From contig NW_027395284.1 in NCBI RefSeq assembly GCF_027580225.2, positions 1,507,478-1,571,477 of the forward strand: DNA of 64,000 nucleotides. The letters run 5' to 3'. A program made the translations under genes and the position numbers. Shown in pieces: positions 1 through 12,848 of the stretch. Below the pieces are notes generated by a model. That model did no database searches. It was not told where the DNA came from and saw only the letters and a list, made by a program, of their open reading frames with translations. The number at the start of each line of letters is the position of its first letter. The first letter of the stretch is position 1. This stretch comes from Misgurnus anguillicaudatus. Taxonomy: Eukaryota; Chordata; Actinopteri; Cypriniformes; Cobitidae.

Positions 1-961
1 TCGTCGAGTTGAGGTAAAAACATAGTAAAATATTGATGTTGAATGTTACTATTTCAAAAACATAAAAGCTAATATTTTTTAAATAAGTTGTTTTTATTAG
101 AAATCACTGTGGAATTTTTTTTTAAAAACTTGATTAATATACAATTATACAGTTTGTTAAAAGTGACAATATTCCAAACCCCCAAAGTTACGAAAGTAAA
201 GATCACTAAACAAACTCAGCTTATTTACTATGTGTGTATTTAAAGCAGGATTTCAAAAAATGTGCTTAAATTCACCATCACATATAAAGCACTGTGTTGA
301 TCTCTGCTTGGCTCATTATTTTAATAAAATCATATTAGTTTTAAAATGGTTTAAATTTGAATTATAACTGGTTAGTTAGTGGCACATACGTGTCAGATTT
401 ATCTGTACAGTAAACAATTAGTTACATAACTTAAATCTGAGAAAGGCCACTTATATTTACTGTCATTTTTACTGTGATATACTTGTACTTTATTGTTAAT
501 ACTCTATGGGGCGGTTTCCTGGACAGGGCTTATCCTAGTCCCAGACTAAAATGCATGTTTGAGCTACTTTAATTTCAAAACATATTGTACTGACATATTT
601 TAACATATATCAGTACCATTGTTTTGTCTCAAGATGCACACCAGTATCATTTTTGTCAGGTTTCTTTGTAAAAACTTGAATAATGTCCTAATATAACTAA
701 GGCCTAGTCCTGGATTAATCTAAACCCTGTTCTGGAAACCGCCCCTATGTGGTTTAGGTTTTGAGGCTGCCTCAACAGATAAATTGATTCACATCAATAT
801 TGTTATTTCAGCAATTTTATAAGTATCCAGAGTACATTTGACATGGTTTGCTTGGACTTCCCATACTGTTAACATCACTGATGTAAACTATATCAAGTCC
901 ATTAAATAAACTGGGTTATGCCAATGTTTGTGCAATGACCCAGTACACATTTGCAGTGTTG
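1..961. other. 3' flank of scp2 with transposon fragments
   Basis: No coding exon seen. Positions 1-37 match the outer end of the palindromic element at 1855-2537 (GAGGTAA, ACATAGTAAAAT), so the window opens inside another copy. An inverted-repeat element lies at 507-746. A minus-strand AATAAA (tttatt on plus, about 489-494) is a possible distant scp2 polyadenylation signal, but nothing strong lies closer to the stop codon. Confidence 0.5.
507..746. repeat. Short TIR element (MITE-like), GGGGCGGTTTCC ends
   Basis: The left end (GGGCGGTTTCCTGGACAG) and the right end (CTGTTCTGGAAACCGCCCC) are inverted copies, with CCTAGTCCCAGACT and GGCCTAGTCCTGG as subterminal matches. A truncated relative is at 55740-55812, and one with degenerate ends at 49583-49800 (CCTGGTTTCACAGA). 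No coding capacity. Confidence 0.75.
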
Positions 962-3900
962 TCACAGTTTGGCTTTGCCTGGTGTCAGCTGTAAGTTCTG
1001 AAGTTTCATGGCCATTCCCATATTCCCAGTTATTTTCAGTTTTCCTTGGAAAAATGCCTTTAAACAAAAAGTAATAAATTAGTGGTTGCTGAAAAGAAAT
1101 GGTAAATTTAAAAGAAAAATGTTGTGGTGATATAACTAAAAATGTAAATAAGTACATATGCCATGAGATGATTAAGGCGTTTGACCTTTAAATGATTAAA
1201 CTAAAACCGTTTCCTGTTGTGAGGGATTTAATTTATAATTAAAGAGCTCAGATGCAAAAGCTAAACGCCACATGAGATCATGATATTAACCAAATGATCT
1301 TGGCATGTATTATACGCTCATCAAATCATATATTTTACTATGTACTATATTAAAATATATGCAGTCAACAGTGTAGATTTATCTGCATTTACAACAGCTT
1401 TGAATTCAGCTCATCCAATAAGAATAAATCTGAAAAACATTTGCCACAAAAGTATTTGGAAGAAAGACCAAATGTGGCTAAATTCTGCCTTCGACATGAA
1501 CTCTGTTTACCGGTCATTCACAGATAAACTCTTAACATAATACACCATGTATGATGTAGCCAAAGCTGAGACATGGAAATGTTAAAGTGACTGCATGTTA
1601 ATCTTTTTTCACAGAGATCAGTCAGATGGATTGACTGCAAACCACAGCCCACAGGTCAAAGCTCATCTCTGACACTCGACTAATCTGAAATGCTGCAGCG
1701 ATGGCAGTCACCAACATTACGGATTAAAAATCCGACATGCATTCCAAAATCTGTAACCAGACAGGTTAAAAAGTATGAGCAATACTAATGGAGATGTTTG
1801 CATTAGCAAACAAAACTAAAGCTAATCAGACCTTAGCACATTTTTGACATTTATAGGAAAACACCACCATTTTTCAATATTTTACTATGTTCTTACCTCA
1901 ATTTAGACTAATTAATACATACCTGTCTTTTTTCAATGCGTACACTTCATCTTTGTACAGCGCGTTGTGAATGTGTGAGCATTTAGCCTAGCCCTATTCA
2001 TTCCTTAGGATCCAAACAGGGATGAATTTAGAAGCCACCAAAAACATCCATGTTTTCCCCATTTAAAGACAAAATAAATTGGCGATTGTTTAAATTGATA
2101 AAAAATGAGAACTATAATGTATGGCGGAAGAGCACTTTGACCTCGGGTGCAGTAATAATGAGTAGTCAAGAAGTGATGTTTATACTGCGCGCCGAGGTCG
2201 AAGTGCTGCAAACTAAGTGCTCTTCCGCCATACAGTCTAGTTCTCATTTTTTAACCTCTTAAAAAAATCGCCACAATTTATTTTGTTCCACCATACTTAC
2301 TTGTGTAACTACTCATGTAACAGTCTTTAAATAGGGAAAACATGGAAGTGTTTGGTGGCTTCTAAATTCATCCCTGTTTGGATCCAAAGGAATGAATGGG
2401 GCTAGGCTAAATGCTAACACATTCACGATGCACTGTACAAAGATTAATGCACACATGGAAAAAAATAGGTATGTATTAATTCGTCTAAGTTGAGGTAAGA
2501 ACATAGTAAAATATAAAAAAAACTGTGGTGTTTTCCTTTAACACAGGATTAGGGATTTAGCACAAATCTCAATCTCAGTGACTTGCCACTGTACTGCAAT
2601 AAATAATCCTGTAAACCTACTGTTTGTGGATTCATCCGCCCTGTCATCATGGCCAGAAGATCCGAGTCACCCATAGCAATGGTGCAGTCTGCCTTTTTAC
2701 CTGTGAGGGAGCAAACATTAATTTATTGGTACTGTAAATACAAGCTTGATGTTTATTAATGAACAAAAAAAAAATCATTTTTCTTTGGCCTTTTTTATGA
2801 CTGTGGTGAATATTTCATGCATTTCTCAAGATAAAAGTCACCAAGAATGTCTCACTAGGCATTTAAGTTTTTATATAACTGCTATTATAGCACAGATTTG
2901 CTGTTTAGTATAAGTGAGTCAAGATTCACTCCAAACGATTCAGTCATTAGACTCAAACTGATAACATGAAAGAACCAGACTGGAAATATTTTAGGCCGGG
3001 GGTATATTTTCGTTTTTTCCATTCGAAGATATAAATATAAAGAAAATTTGGTAAAATAATCAAATTGAAAATGACAGTGGTCACTGTGCTATTTTTAAGT
3101 TTATCATAAGCACCGAATAGTCAAAAGACCTTTACAGTGAAAAGCCTCACACGCACCTGCATCATTGGTCACGGAGCCTTTGCCATTTTTCACATCCACT
3201 ACCCACAATGCCTCTTTTCCACCTGGACCATCCTTCACTTTAAAGGCAAAAACACCTCCAATTTTTTTTACTAAGTCCTCGCCTTCCTGTGAAAAATAAA
3301 ACATGATAGAAATTAGATTTTTTTTCAGTATACTGAAAAACACCAAACTCAGACATTAATAGAAAGAGAAACGTCCAAAAATATCCTTAATTAACTAAAT
3401 AACTACTGCTGAAATGTATCATTTGAAATTGTTCATTGTTATGTAAGTCGAGAAGAAATTATGGTTTTTGAGGAAAACATTGCAGGATTTTTCTAATTTT
3501 AATGGACTTTAATAGAGCCCAACATTTAATTCTTAACTCAACACTTATCAGTTTTTTCAACGGAGTTTCAAAGGACTATAAACAATCCCAAACGAGGCAT
3601 AAGGGTCTTATCTAGCAAAACGATTGTCATTTTTGACAATAAAAATAACAAAAATACACTTTTAAAGCACAACTTCTCGTCATGTAGATCCGGTTGGGAT
3701 GCGCCAGCTGACCCCACGCAATACGTCATGACGTCAAGAGGTCACAGAGGACGAAGCGAAACTCCACCCCAGTGTTTACAAGTGTGTTGAAAGAGGACCG
3801 TTCCTACATTGTTGTATGTCAACTGATACTAATTAATGTCTTTGTGGCAGTTTATTGTTTAAAATTGTCCGCAAATGTGCGTTTTATATATGTAACACGT

Positions 3901-6900
3901 GACCTCCCTACGTCACTACGCATTTACGTTAGGTCGCGCTGGACCGGACCTAGACGAAAAGTTGTGGTTTAAAAGTACATATTTTTTATTTTTCTTGTCA
4001 AAAATGACTATTGTTTCGCTAGATAAGACACTTATGCCTTGTTTGGGATTGTTTATAGTCCTTTGAAACTCCGTTGAAAAAAACTGTTAAGTGTTGAGTT
4101 AAGTATTAAATGTTGGGCTCTATTAAAGTCCATTAAAATTTTCCTCAAAAACATAATTTCTTCTCGATTGAACAAAGAAAGACATCAACATTTTGGATGA
4201 CATACATGGTGGTGAGTAAATTATCTGGATTTTTTTTTTAAGAAAATGGACTAATCCTTTAACAAATATGACCTTATTGTAAAAAGTGTTACCTATTATT
4301 CGTTATCAAATAACCTAAAGTTGCATTAATTATTTCTAAGATTTGGAACCACGCTGACTTAATTTGCAAGTCATTTCAGGTCATTTTACCATATTCAGGA
4401 AAAGTATTCTATGCAGGAAATTAACCAGTCAGGTCATTGTTCTGTCCTGTCTTTCTGCCTGTATCATTTTTTTGTTTAATAGGTGTCAAAAAAGCTACAG
4501 AAAGATTATCAAACGCCAAACCACAGTCAATTTGAAAAGCAATAGAGGCTCTTTATATTATAATTGGTGACAGACAGCCCCATTCCCTAAGAAATACCTC
4601 TTTTAGTTTCTTCTCAATCTCATTGAAGACGGTGTGAGCTTTGAAGTCCACGTGTTCGCTGGACGCACTGGTGGGGACGGCAGCAATGCGAGAACTGAGA
4701 AAGTTCAGAGTAGAAAGTTGAAAAACATGTGTACAAAGTTCTGCTTTTAATATTTTAATGTAATTTTCACAGCTGTGAATATGTAAAAGTACTCAAATGA
4801 ACATCTAGTTGATCTATTTCTTTGTGACTCCCCCGGGACATAATGCATATAGGCTAATGTGTGTAAAAGGTCATAATGTATAGACGTAACAGCCTTGGCT
4901 TTTGTACCCAATTATCATACGCTTAAATAAACATTAAACTAAGCTTGACTGTTAAATCCCTAAAGCTAATTATTTAGAATAATAAATATTTGCAGATATC
5001 AGCCATCTAAAGATCATTAATGTCTTCAAACATGAACCTAAAAGAAATACAATACAGATAAAAATAGGTAAGAGGTCAACTGAATATATCTGTACCTATC
5101 ATAATACCCACAACACGCATGTAACTGACAGGTTTTAGTTTGATACATACCTTGTTTCCTGAGGGAACCCCATCCTGTATAAAGTGACCACCACTGCTCC
5201 ACCGAGTCCAATGTTGTGTTGCAGGGCGACCTTTGCCCCGGGGACCTGCCGAAGCTCCGCCTCCCCTCTCAGCTGCCAGCACAGCTCTGCACACTGAGCC
5301 AGACCTGAGCCATAAAAACAGGTCACAGTTCATCCACCACACTGTCATCTACCTTTTATCTGGACATGCGTTACGGTCACAACGATCTGCACTTTTCTGC
5401 CTTTGTGTTACTATTGCTGTGTAAAATTTTGCCAATAAACAAAACATGTAATATACCAAAATATGAACATTCTCTCATGCCATCCCAGATATATATGACC
5501 TCCTTCATTCACTTTAACAGAAACTTCTAATTTTATATTAAAATGCAATCATGTTATCTTATATGGTGCCCAACATGGTGACGCACTAAAAAGATCATAC
5601 ATCCATCATTGAAGTAACGTTAATCCAAATGACCCCATTGGTTGTCTTTGGAAGCAAAACAATACATTTGTAGAAAAAAAACTATTTATTTTTTATTTAT
5701 TGATTAATACATTGTGTATCCATAGCAACAAAGATCATAGAGATTATAAATTGGTGTTCAACTAAAGGAAGTCATATACATATGGGATGGGAAAATGAGA
5801 ACCTTTATATTTTGGTTCATATCTCTTCCTTTAGTGCACTGAATGTTGAATTAAAACTGCAGTGATGAACGTAGACTTGACACCACACCTTAATCCACCA
5901 GCATGAGTCTGTGTTAACGCTTAAGGCTGAGCATTTTATCCTGTTGGGTTAAACTGCTTGCTTATAACCTCAACAAGATAAGGTACTTAGAATAAGACCT
6001 TTTCGGGCAGACAACACCACCCTGTGACTTTTAACCCCTTGTAGAAGAGCTTAGGGTCCTGAGGATCATTAAATGTCACAAATAATAACACAGATTCAAC
6101 AGATACTGTTTGATTCATGTTACTCAAAAACAACAACAAAAAAAGATGAAGCATAAGTAGATAATTTGCCTTTAACTTCTACAACCAGAACTCTGCATCT
6201 GTTCAGTATAGAGGATGACAGGAAGTGACATACAGTAGAGATGGACCAAACCCTAACTCTGGACCTTTTACGGTACAAAAACAAGTTTAAACTCTTCAGA
6301 CCTGATATTTTGGTGTTTAATCAGTGTGTCTTATTTTGTTGATCAGCATTTTTATTGGTTTGAATCACAAAGCGTAGTATGCCCATTCTAGTGGATGCAG
6401 GGTCGGAATGGGTTAACATGCTGAGTCAAGTGCAGTAATCATATACTTTAGTTGTGAAAAATGACTCCCCCTGCTGGCAGTGAGAACTGCATGCAGACAT
6501 TACAGTTGTGTTTCCTATACCAAACCCATGACCTAGGGTCCTAGGCTTTGGTAGTGCCTACCAGCTGGCATACAGGAACACTGTGATAACTGACAGCACG
6601 CTACAGAGCTTAACCTACACACTGAACCTTGAACATTGCTAAATTGTACCTGTGGCTCCAAGCGGGTGTCCTTTTGAAATGAGTCCTCCGCTGGGGTTTA
6701 TCACCCATTTACCACCATATGTATTATCACCCCGATCAATCAGCTCACCAGCTTTACCTGCAATTATGAAAAAAGTATGTACTTTCAAAATTTGAAATAC
6801 TCCTGGGATAGGTTCAATAACAGTAAAATGTTTTTGGTGTATATGGAGAGAGGTGAAGCCTCACCCTCAGGACACAGTCCTAGGGCTTCATAGGTGATGA

Positions 6901-9900
6901 GCTCATTGGCAGAGAAGCAGTCATGTAGCTCTATGACATCCACATCGGACGGCCTCAGACCAGCTGTGTCAAAGCACTTCTTAGCAGCAAGATGGGTCAT
7001 GTCATAACCAACCTATGGTGGATGGAGAACAAAACACATATTTTGTATACATCTTTTTATACATTTACCATTACATGTTTTAATTTATGTAAATGACATG
7101 AGAAGTCAAATTCATTTAAAGAGAAGTAGCTAAAAGATCCAAGTCCATAGTCCAAGTGTGGAGAAGAGGTATAGAGGAAATATATGAAGAGCTAAGATGC
7201 CGAGTGGTCAGGGGTGTTCACTGATATGCTCACACTGCAAAAGATGCTTTCCAACAGGTGTTTTAGCATTTGTTGTAAACTTGTGGACCTATTTTTTCAA
7301 ACGCCTCACACCCGTACATTCTTCCGCTGAGAGCTTGAATAATAGACACTCCAGCCCAGTTGGTGGCGATAATCCGCCTTTGCCAATTGCAAGAATACAA
7401 ACAAAGCTCCCGGCGCAGAGTAATAGCGTACCTCACAGCACATCTAATACAAGTCAATGGAGTTGCACAAAACTACGATAAAACCTGTTGGAATGCGTCT
7501 TTTGCAGCGATTTTTGTGTTAGCATATCAGTGAACACCCCTGACCACTCGGTGAGTTTCACGTCTTTGTAAACGAAAGTTTTATGCATTTTAGGAAGGAT
7601 TGCTCCTGTGCACCTATATAGCCATTATAGAGGTGAGAGGTGATACAAAAAACACCCGAAAATTCTCGGGCCAGCATCATAACCGTCAAAACCGTTCTAT
7701 TTCATCATAAACAATCTGAAAACAGGGCTTTAAGTGTAAAATACCGAACTTGTCCTTTAATGATACATATAACAACACACATAATGTTCTTTATTTCAAT
7801 TTGGTAAAGATGGTAAAGACACATCACCTTTTGTAAGAGAAAAGACATTCCTGCTTACAAACTACACACAGGTCCATAAAGTGAGCATGTGTGTGAGAGA
7901 TCATTTTCTTACACATTGTATGTTAATGGCATGTATTTGAAACGTGGCATGTTTGAATCTATAAACGTGTTTTCTTTGGCACAGTAACCTTTGTGTTGCT
8001 CATTTGAGCCAAAAATGCACATTTCCCAGTAGTCCTGCTATAACAGTACATTGATACATCAGAGTCAAACATTAATTTGCAATATAAAACAGCGTCAGCT
8101 GATTTTACCATTTTCACGCAGCTGTTTTCTTCAAAAGTGGTGCTGAGATCCGTGACCATCTCCTGAGCTATGATCTCCACCGCCTTATCCTCCAGTGCAT
8201 TCCTCCTCACGAACTCTTCACTGGCCAGAACTGCAGCTCCTGCCCCGTCTGATGTAGGGCTACAGGAAAATAAGAGATAAAGTGCTTGTGTTAGGATAGT
8301 ATGATGTGTCAGTCTTCCTGATCATAATAAGTTGCATTTGTTACAGAATGTTTGAAATGATGTAGACATTTCGCAGAAATACAAACTCTGGCTACGTTCA
8401 CATTAATCAGATGTCCCTGCTTGTGATATGATGCACTTACCAACACTGTAAGAGGGTTAGGAACTCAAACACCTTCCTGGAGTTCATGACCTGGTCCAGG
8501 GAATATTCATCCCGAAACTGTGAATATCTGAGTGGTAATGTGGAAGAAGAGCATGAAACCAGAATCAATAACAAACACCATTACAGCATTCGGTGCATTT
8601 ATGCATTTGACAAACACTTTAAAGTGCATTCAAGCAATCTGTTTTATAACTATGTTTATGTACTTTATGTAAGTGTAATTCATTGAATTTTGTTAGAATA
8701 CAAGTACAAATTGTTGGTCAAACTTACGGATTATTGATGGAATGTTTGTGGTTCTTCCAAGCAATTTTAGCAAAATGTTCTGGTTTTGTGCCTAAAGAAG
8801 ACAGATGGCTTTCATGACAAACATTTTCATACATTGCAAACACGTGTTTGTCCAACACTGACTTTCGAGATATGGGACAAATGATGTGCCTCAACTTTAC
8901 CTACAGTGATTTGAATTCCAGGCTCTTACCATACTTCTCCATGTGTTCTCTACCAGCATTGCCGAACATCTGAGGTGCTGCTGGAGCTGCCGCTAGTCCA
9001 TAACGGTTAATCATCACCTCCATGTGTTTGTCCATAGGGTTGGTTCTGTCCATGTACTGCAAACCCATGAGCTTACATAAGAAACGCGCTGATGTGTTTT
9101 CTTACGGATGCCATACAGAACAGCATTACCTTTGATGACAACGAACCTCTTTCCATCTTCTCAAAGCCCAGGGCAAGAACACAATCAGCAAGGCCTGAGA
9201 AAAGCAACAACAAGGCACTTTTGGCAAAAGTTTTGGCAATCTTGTGAAATAATTTATTTGCATACTGAGTATCTCACCTCCCTGAATCAGCTGACGGGCC
9301 ATGAAGAGAGCTGTGGAGCCAGTTGAACAGTTATTGTTCACATTGATAATTGGGATCCCTGACAGACCCAGACTGTGATAAATCGCTCTTTGACCACATG
9401 TCGAATCACCTGGGGAATACAAAACAACATTTAAATCCATTTGATACCAGAGAAAGTAAGATGTGTTTATATATAAAGTAATGCATAGTGCATACCATAT
9501 ACATAGCCTACACATGCCTGCTGGATGGCTGAGTATTTTATTCCTGCATCAGCCAAAGCTCTTTGTCCTGTGCATTAAAAGATGTTGTTATTATTAGAGA
9601 ACAGCATATTAATACCCGGCATTCTACATAATGTGGTCAAATAGATTAGTCTAACTTAACAAGTTTTAATAATAATTGAACAAGTTTTATCAAATGCACC
9701 TGCTTCCTTGGCCATGTCTGGATAATCAATGTCTCTCACACCTGGTTTTTCAAACTGTAAATAGGAGAAACATATTAGTGAGTTATGACAAGAATATATT
9801 ATTCACATACATATATTCTTAATATAAGATTATACCCGTTTTTTTGAAAAGTTTCTGTGTAAACAGTGTCATTTACACTGACCACCACACGTCTTCCACG

Positions 9901-10514
9901 TCACTAGAGGGCGCAATACTTATTTCATTACTTCGTGAACTGTCTGCGACCACCATGTAGCTTTGTACAGATTGTGCAACTTAAATTTCTTATCGGTGTG
10001 GACAGTAACCTATGACACAATTCTGTATCATATTAACAGACCTCATAAAACCACACCATTACTTTTGTCTAGCGGTCTGAAGGACTTTAGCACCGTCCTG
10101 CAGTTACTTCATAGCACAGATCAGAACAGTGAACATCTCTGACTAATGTTCAACTCTTTGACAAACTCCTCCGTGACATTGAGCCAAATGCACAAAAAAC
10201 ACATTATTAAATACATAATTAAGTTGAATTAAGATCACGTGCGTCTTTAAACTATCTAACGTTACAGTACCAGATGCTAACGCCAATCATTCAACAAAAT
10301 GCACGACATTAAAGTCACAGACTTGGTCTTTTTAAAAGCAGTTGATCAATACTTTCTGATTTACACTAAATGTAAACACGCCGGGAGCAGTAACCAATAT
10401 GCTATTATGTTTAATAGTTTATATTAATAACGCTAGAATATAAAGGCATATATTTACCTTTGTCATTCCCACCCCAACGACAAAAACTCTGCTTTTTGCT
10501 AGAGCCATCCTCAT
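962..10514 (-). CDS. scp2: Sterol carrier protein 2 / SCPx peroxisomal thiolase, 16 exons, complete
   Basis: Encodes SCPx, a peroxisomal 3-oxoacyl-CoA thiolase fused to a C-terminal SCP2 lipid-transfer domain, used in branched-chain fatty acid and bile-acid side-chain oxidation. Exons read on the minus strand: 10514-10458, 9754-9700, 9567-9496, 9409-9278, 9194-9130, 9056-8930, 8791-8728, 8527-8441, 8259-8109, 7012-6865, 6757-6650, 5304-5151, 4694-4598, 3286-3157, 2700-2621, 1057-962. All junctions are GT-AG with matching phases, giving 540 residues (human 547). The thiolase nucleophile is the Cys in [10 protein letters not shown] (about residue 89). HDCFSANE and the GHPLGATG loop are also present. 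The SCP2 domain occupies roughly the last 125 residues and the protein ends in AKL, a PTS1 signal. Two in-frame Met codons (10514 and 10508) could start it. Vertebrate SCP2 usually also has an internal promoter for the short SCP2 form; I cannot locate one by eye. Confidence 0.97.
1855..2537. repeat. Palindromic fold-back element, about 680 bp, in the last scp2 intron
   Basis: Both arms of about 300 bp read the same outside-in: AGGAAAACACCACC at the left mirrors GGTGTTTTCCTTTA at the right, and GGATCCAAACAGGGATGAAT mirrors its complement near 2370. Inner arms share GGCGGAAGAGCACTT. The right end abuts TTAA (2538-2541). The family is related to the better-preserved copy at 52815-53545. No protein signature, so presumably non-autonomous. 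Confidence 0.85.
3443..4260. repeat. Palindromic fold-back element in scp2 intron
   Basis: An inverted repeat of about 250-bp arms: GTCGAGAAGAAATTATG (3443) mirrors CATAATTTCTTCTCGA (about 4155), and GGAGTTTCAAAGGACTATAA mirrors its complement near 4060. The right end ATCCTTTAA carries TTAA. The central loop (about 3680-3960) is unique-looking and GC-richer. A sister copy lies at 47950-48564. Confidence 0.85.
7196..7555. repeat. Inverted-repeat element in scp2 intron
   Basis: The ends CCGAGTGGTCAGGGGTGTTC (about 7200) and GAACACCCCTGACCACTCGG (about 7550) are exact complements. Inner sequence (GATATGCTCACACTGCAAAAG versus the complement near 7510) continues the stem imperfectly. No coding capacity. 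Confidence 0.8.
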
Positions 10515-11152
10515 GTTTTTGTGACAGATGAAATGAACTTCACTCTTGCACGAAAGTAACTACAGCTACTTACAACACACTCACATACACAAAACACTGT
10601 GTGCAGTACAGTCAAGGTTACATAGATGGCGCTCTAGTAACAGGCAATGACCAATAGAATTAATAGACGTGTTCGACTTCATACAGCTCCACGCAGACCG
10701 ATCAAAGTACCGCGAGAGCGATTCGAAAACTATTCTTTAGAGTCGCTCTCGCGGTACTTTGATGTCATATGTCGACCGTTCTGCGCAGCTCCGCGTGTTG
10801 CCGTTATGTCGATGTATGTATTTGGATTCTTTAACTTTTCAAAAAATATATATATTGTAACAAAATTTTTACACAAATCTAGAAGTACTATTTTTGTACT
10901 AGTAACAACTATTTACAAAAACTTCAATGTTTTGATGAACTAAAAAGCACACAAGATTAAATAATTTCACACTTTATTTTTGTTGCAAAGACAGCATAAT
11001 CAAATGCACTGTTTATCTCATTTATCTTTTCCAACTACCAACAGCCAATCACCATTCACTAGAATGAGTATGAAAAAGCCCATCTGAAAATAGTGTTCAA
11101 ATTTGTTTAATGTTTTTAATATGGCCCCTTCACACACATTTTATGACATTGT
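10515..11152. promoter_or_regulatory. Spacer between scp2 start and czib stop: scp2 promoter and czib 3' UTR
   Basis: The 638 bp between two minus-strand genes must hold the scp2 promoter and the czib 3' UTR. A minus-strand AATAAA at 10973-10978 lies 175 bp past the czib stop and is a good polyadenylation signal. An inverted-repeat element with a GC-rich hairpin sits at 10662-10795. No clear TATA box is visible. Confidence 0.55.
10662..10795. repeat. Small hairpin element about 150-280 bp upstream of the scp2 ATG
   Basis: TCAAAGTACCGCGAGAGCGA (about 10703) is followed after a short AT-rich loop by its exact reverse complement (about 10742-10761). Flanks GTGTTCGACTTCAT and TGTCGACC are weaker mirror images. 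Diverged relatives sharing GTGTTCGACTTCATGCA start near 38393 and perhaps 54450, so this is probably a dispersed mini-element rather than a scp2-specific site. Confidence 0.7.
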
Positions 11153-12848
11153 TCAGCACTTGACGAATTGGTGTGTGACCTCGTAGATTCCCACAGACTC
11201 TTTGGCTTTCTCATCATAGTCTGTCCAGTCCTGAAACAAAAAAAATTATCTGTAAAATGAACCTAATGAGGTAACGTCTACGCAATACTTTCCTACTTAC
11301 TTTCTCTTGAAGGTTGATCTCAGGAAACTGGGTGGTTGTTTCTGCTCCTGCAGCAGCAAAACCAGCCTGCAGGGTGATAGTGTAAATGTTTAGATATTAT
11401 TTAGGTTATGGTAAAACTTTTAACGATGATTAGGTTCAGGTTGGCCATTTCCTTATTTATGAGGTTAACAACCCAAACCAAACCTGCTGTATATATGTGT
11501 ACATAAATACTTAAGCTAACATGCTTATATTTTTAAATTTGCCCAAAGTGACATGCAAATTAGCGATTATTTAACATTTTGCTATTGGATAAAACCTCTC
11601 ACCTGTGGTTGAAAATCAACTGGTTCCAGCCCTCGGCACTCAAACTGCACCATTGTCTTAAACTTTTCACTGTCTTCTGCCTTTAGAAGAGTAAACATGT
11701 TCACAGGAAGTAATTTGTACAAATATATACACAATCCAAACCTTCACTTGGTACGCTGATACCTTCATAGAAACATTTTAAATGCTTGAAGTTTGCTGTA
11801 CTTACATTGTAAGGTGTAATTGTGTCCTTCAAGATATCTGGAAGCATGAGACATTTGGTTTATGCAGATGTATTGTCTGTAATGATTTCAATATAAAGTA
11901 CACATACAATATAGTACCTATCTACAGATTTGGTATTTATTTGTAATCTTTTGTCAGCACTTTTGAAATATACTGCATTTAAATCATATGTTAGTTACCT
12001 ATTGAGTTTTCTCGAGAACACAGTTTACACTTCTGCACCATGCTAGCACTGCCTCGCCCTCCTTTTAATGGCATGCTGTCCTGGGGTGAGGTTAGGGCTA
12101 GTGGTCACTATATAGATGTTTTATTTATATTTATGTACATACAGTAAATATACTTTTTTATATAAATATACTTTTTTACTCTATACTGCGTATTTCGTAC
12201 ATATTGCAACCTACCAGCAAGGTGATGTACTGCCATTTATCTGAAACCTCACCACAATTTCCACACTTCATCTGCAATGACAAGGGTCATCAATAAAACC
12301 ATAATACAGTAAATGCGATTGCTTGTCAATACGGTTTAGTCACAGAAATGTGATTTGGATAAGTTAGTGATTTTATGATTTCCGTTAAAAGCATGTAGTA
12401 ATACAGTGTTACTGTAATATAACTTGGTACGGATGCGTACTTTAGTACATGTCACTAGGTCTAATACTGCAAATGTAATGATTGTATCATTGTAAATGTC
12501 TGAAAAAACATGCCACGTACTAAAAAGTAAAACATATCATGGAAGTAAAAAAGTTCTTCAGTGTAAGTGAGCTAAGTAAAAACAGGCCAGTAAACATAAT
12601 CTTAAATGTGTTGTGGTTACCACACCACTGACAGCAGATACTTTTTTTGATGACAGCCACACTTCGAACGACCTAAACATACCTTCAAATACCAGCGAAA
12701 ATCATCCCCCTCCGGCCTCACATTAGTAACATTTTCCAAAGTGGCTTTAAACTGCAATCCAAACTTCTGCAGAGTAAATTAGAAGGTTAGTTTATCCTCT
12801 ATTTATTGCTTTAATAAAACAAAACAAAACATATGCATTCACCCCCAT
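11153..12848 (-). CDS. czib: CXXC-motif zinc-binding protein (C1orf123/CZIB), 8 exons, complete
   Basis: Small conserved eukaryotic protein (DUF866 family) with a zinc site; biochemical role poorly defined. Exons on the minus strand: 12848-12843, 12766-12683, 12271-12215, 12080-11999, 11837-11806, 11680-11603, 11366-11301, 11230-11153. They join in phase to exactly 160 codons, the same length as human. Zinc ligands are the two CXXC pairs, C33/C36 (CGNC) and C67/C70 (CKLC), as in the human protein. Family landmarks DFRWYLK, GGRGSASMVQ, FQPQAGFAA and the C-terminus HQFVKC are all present. The first coding exon holds only ATG GGG. It lies upstream of scp2 on the same strand, with 638 bp between them. 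Confidence 0.97.
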
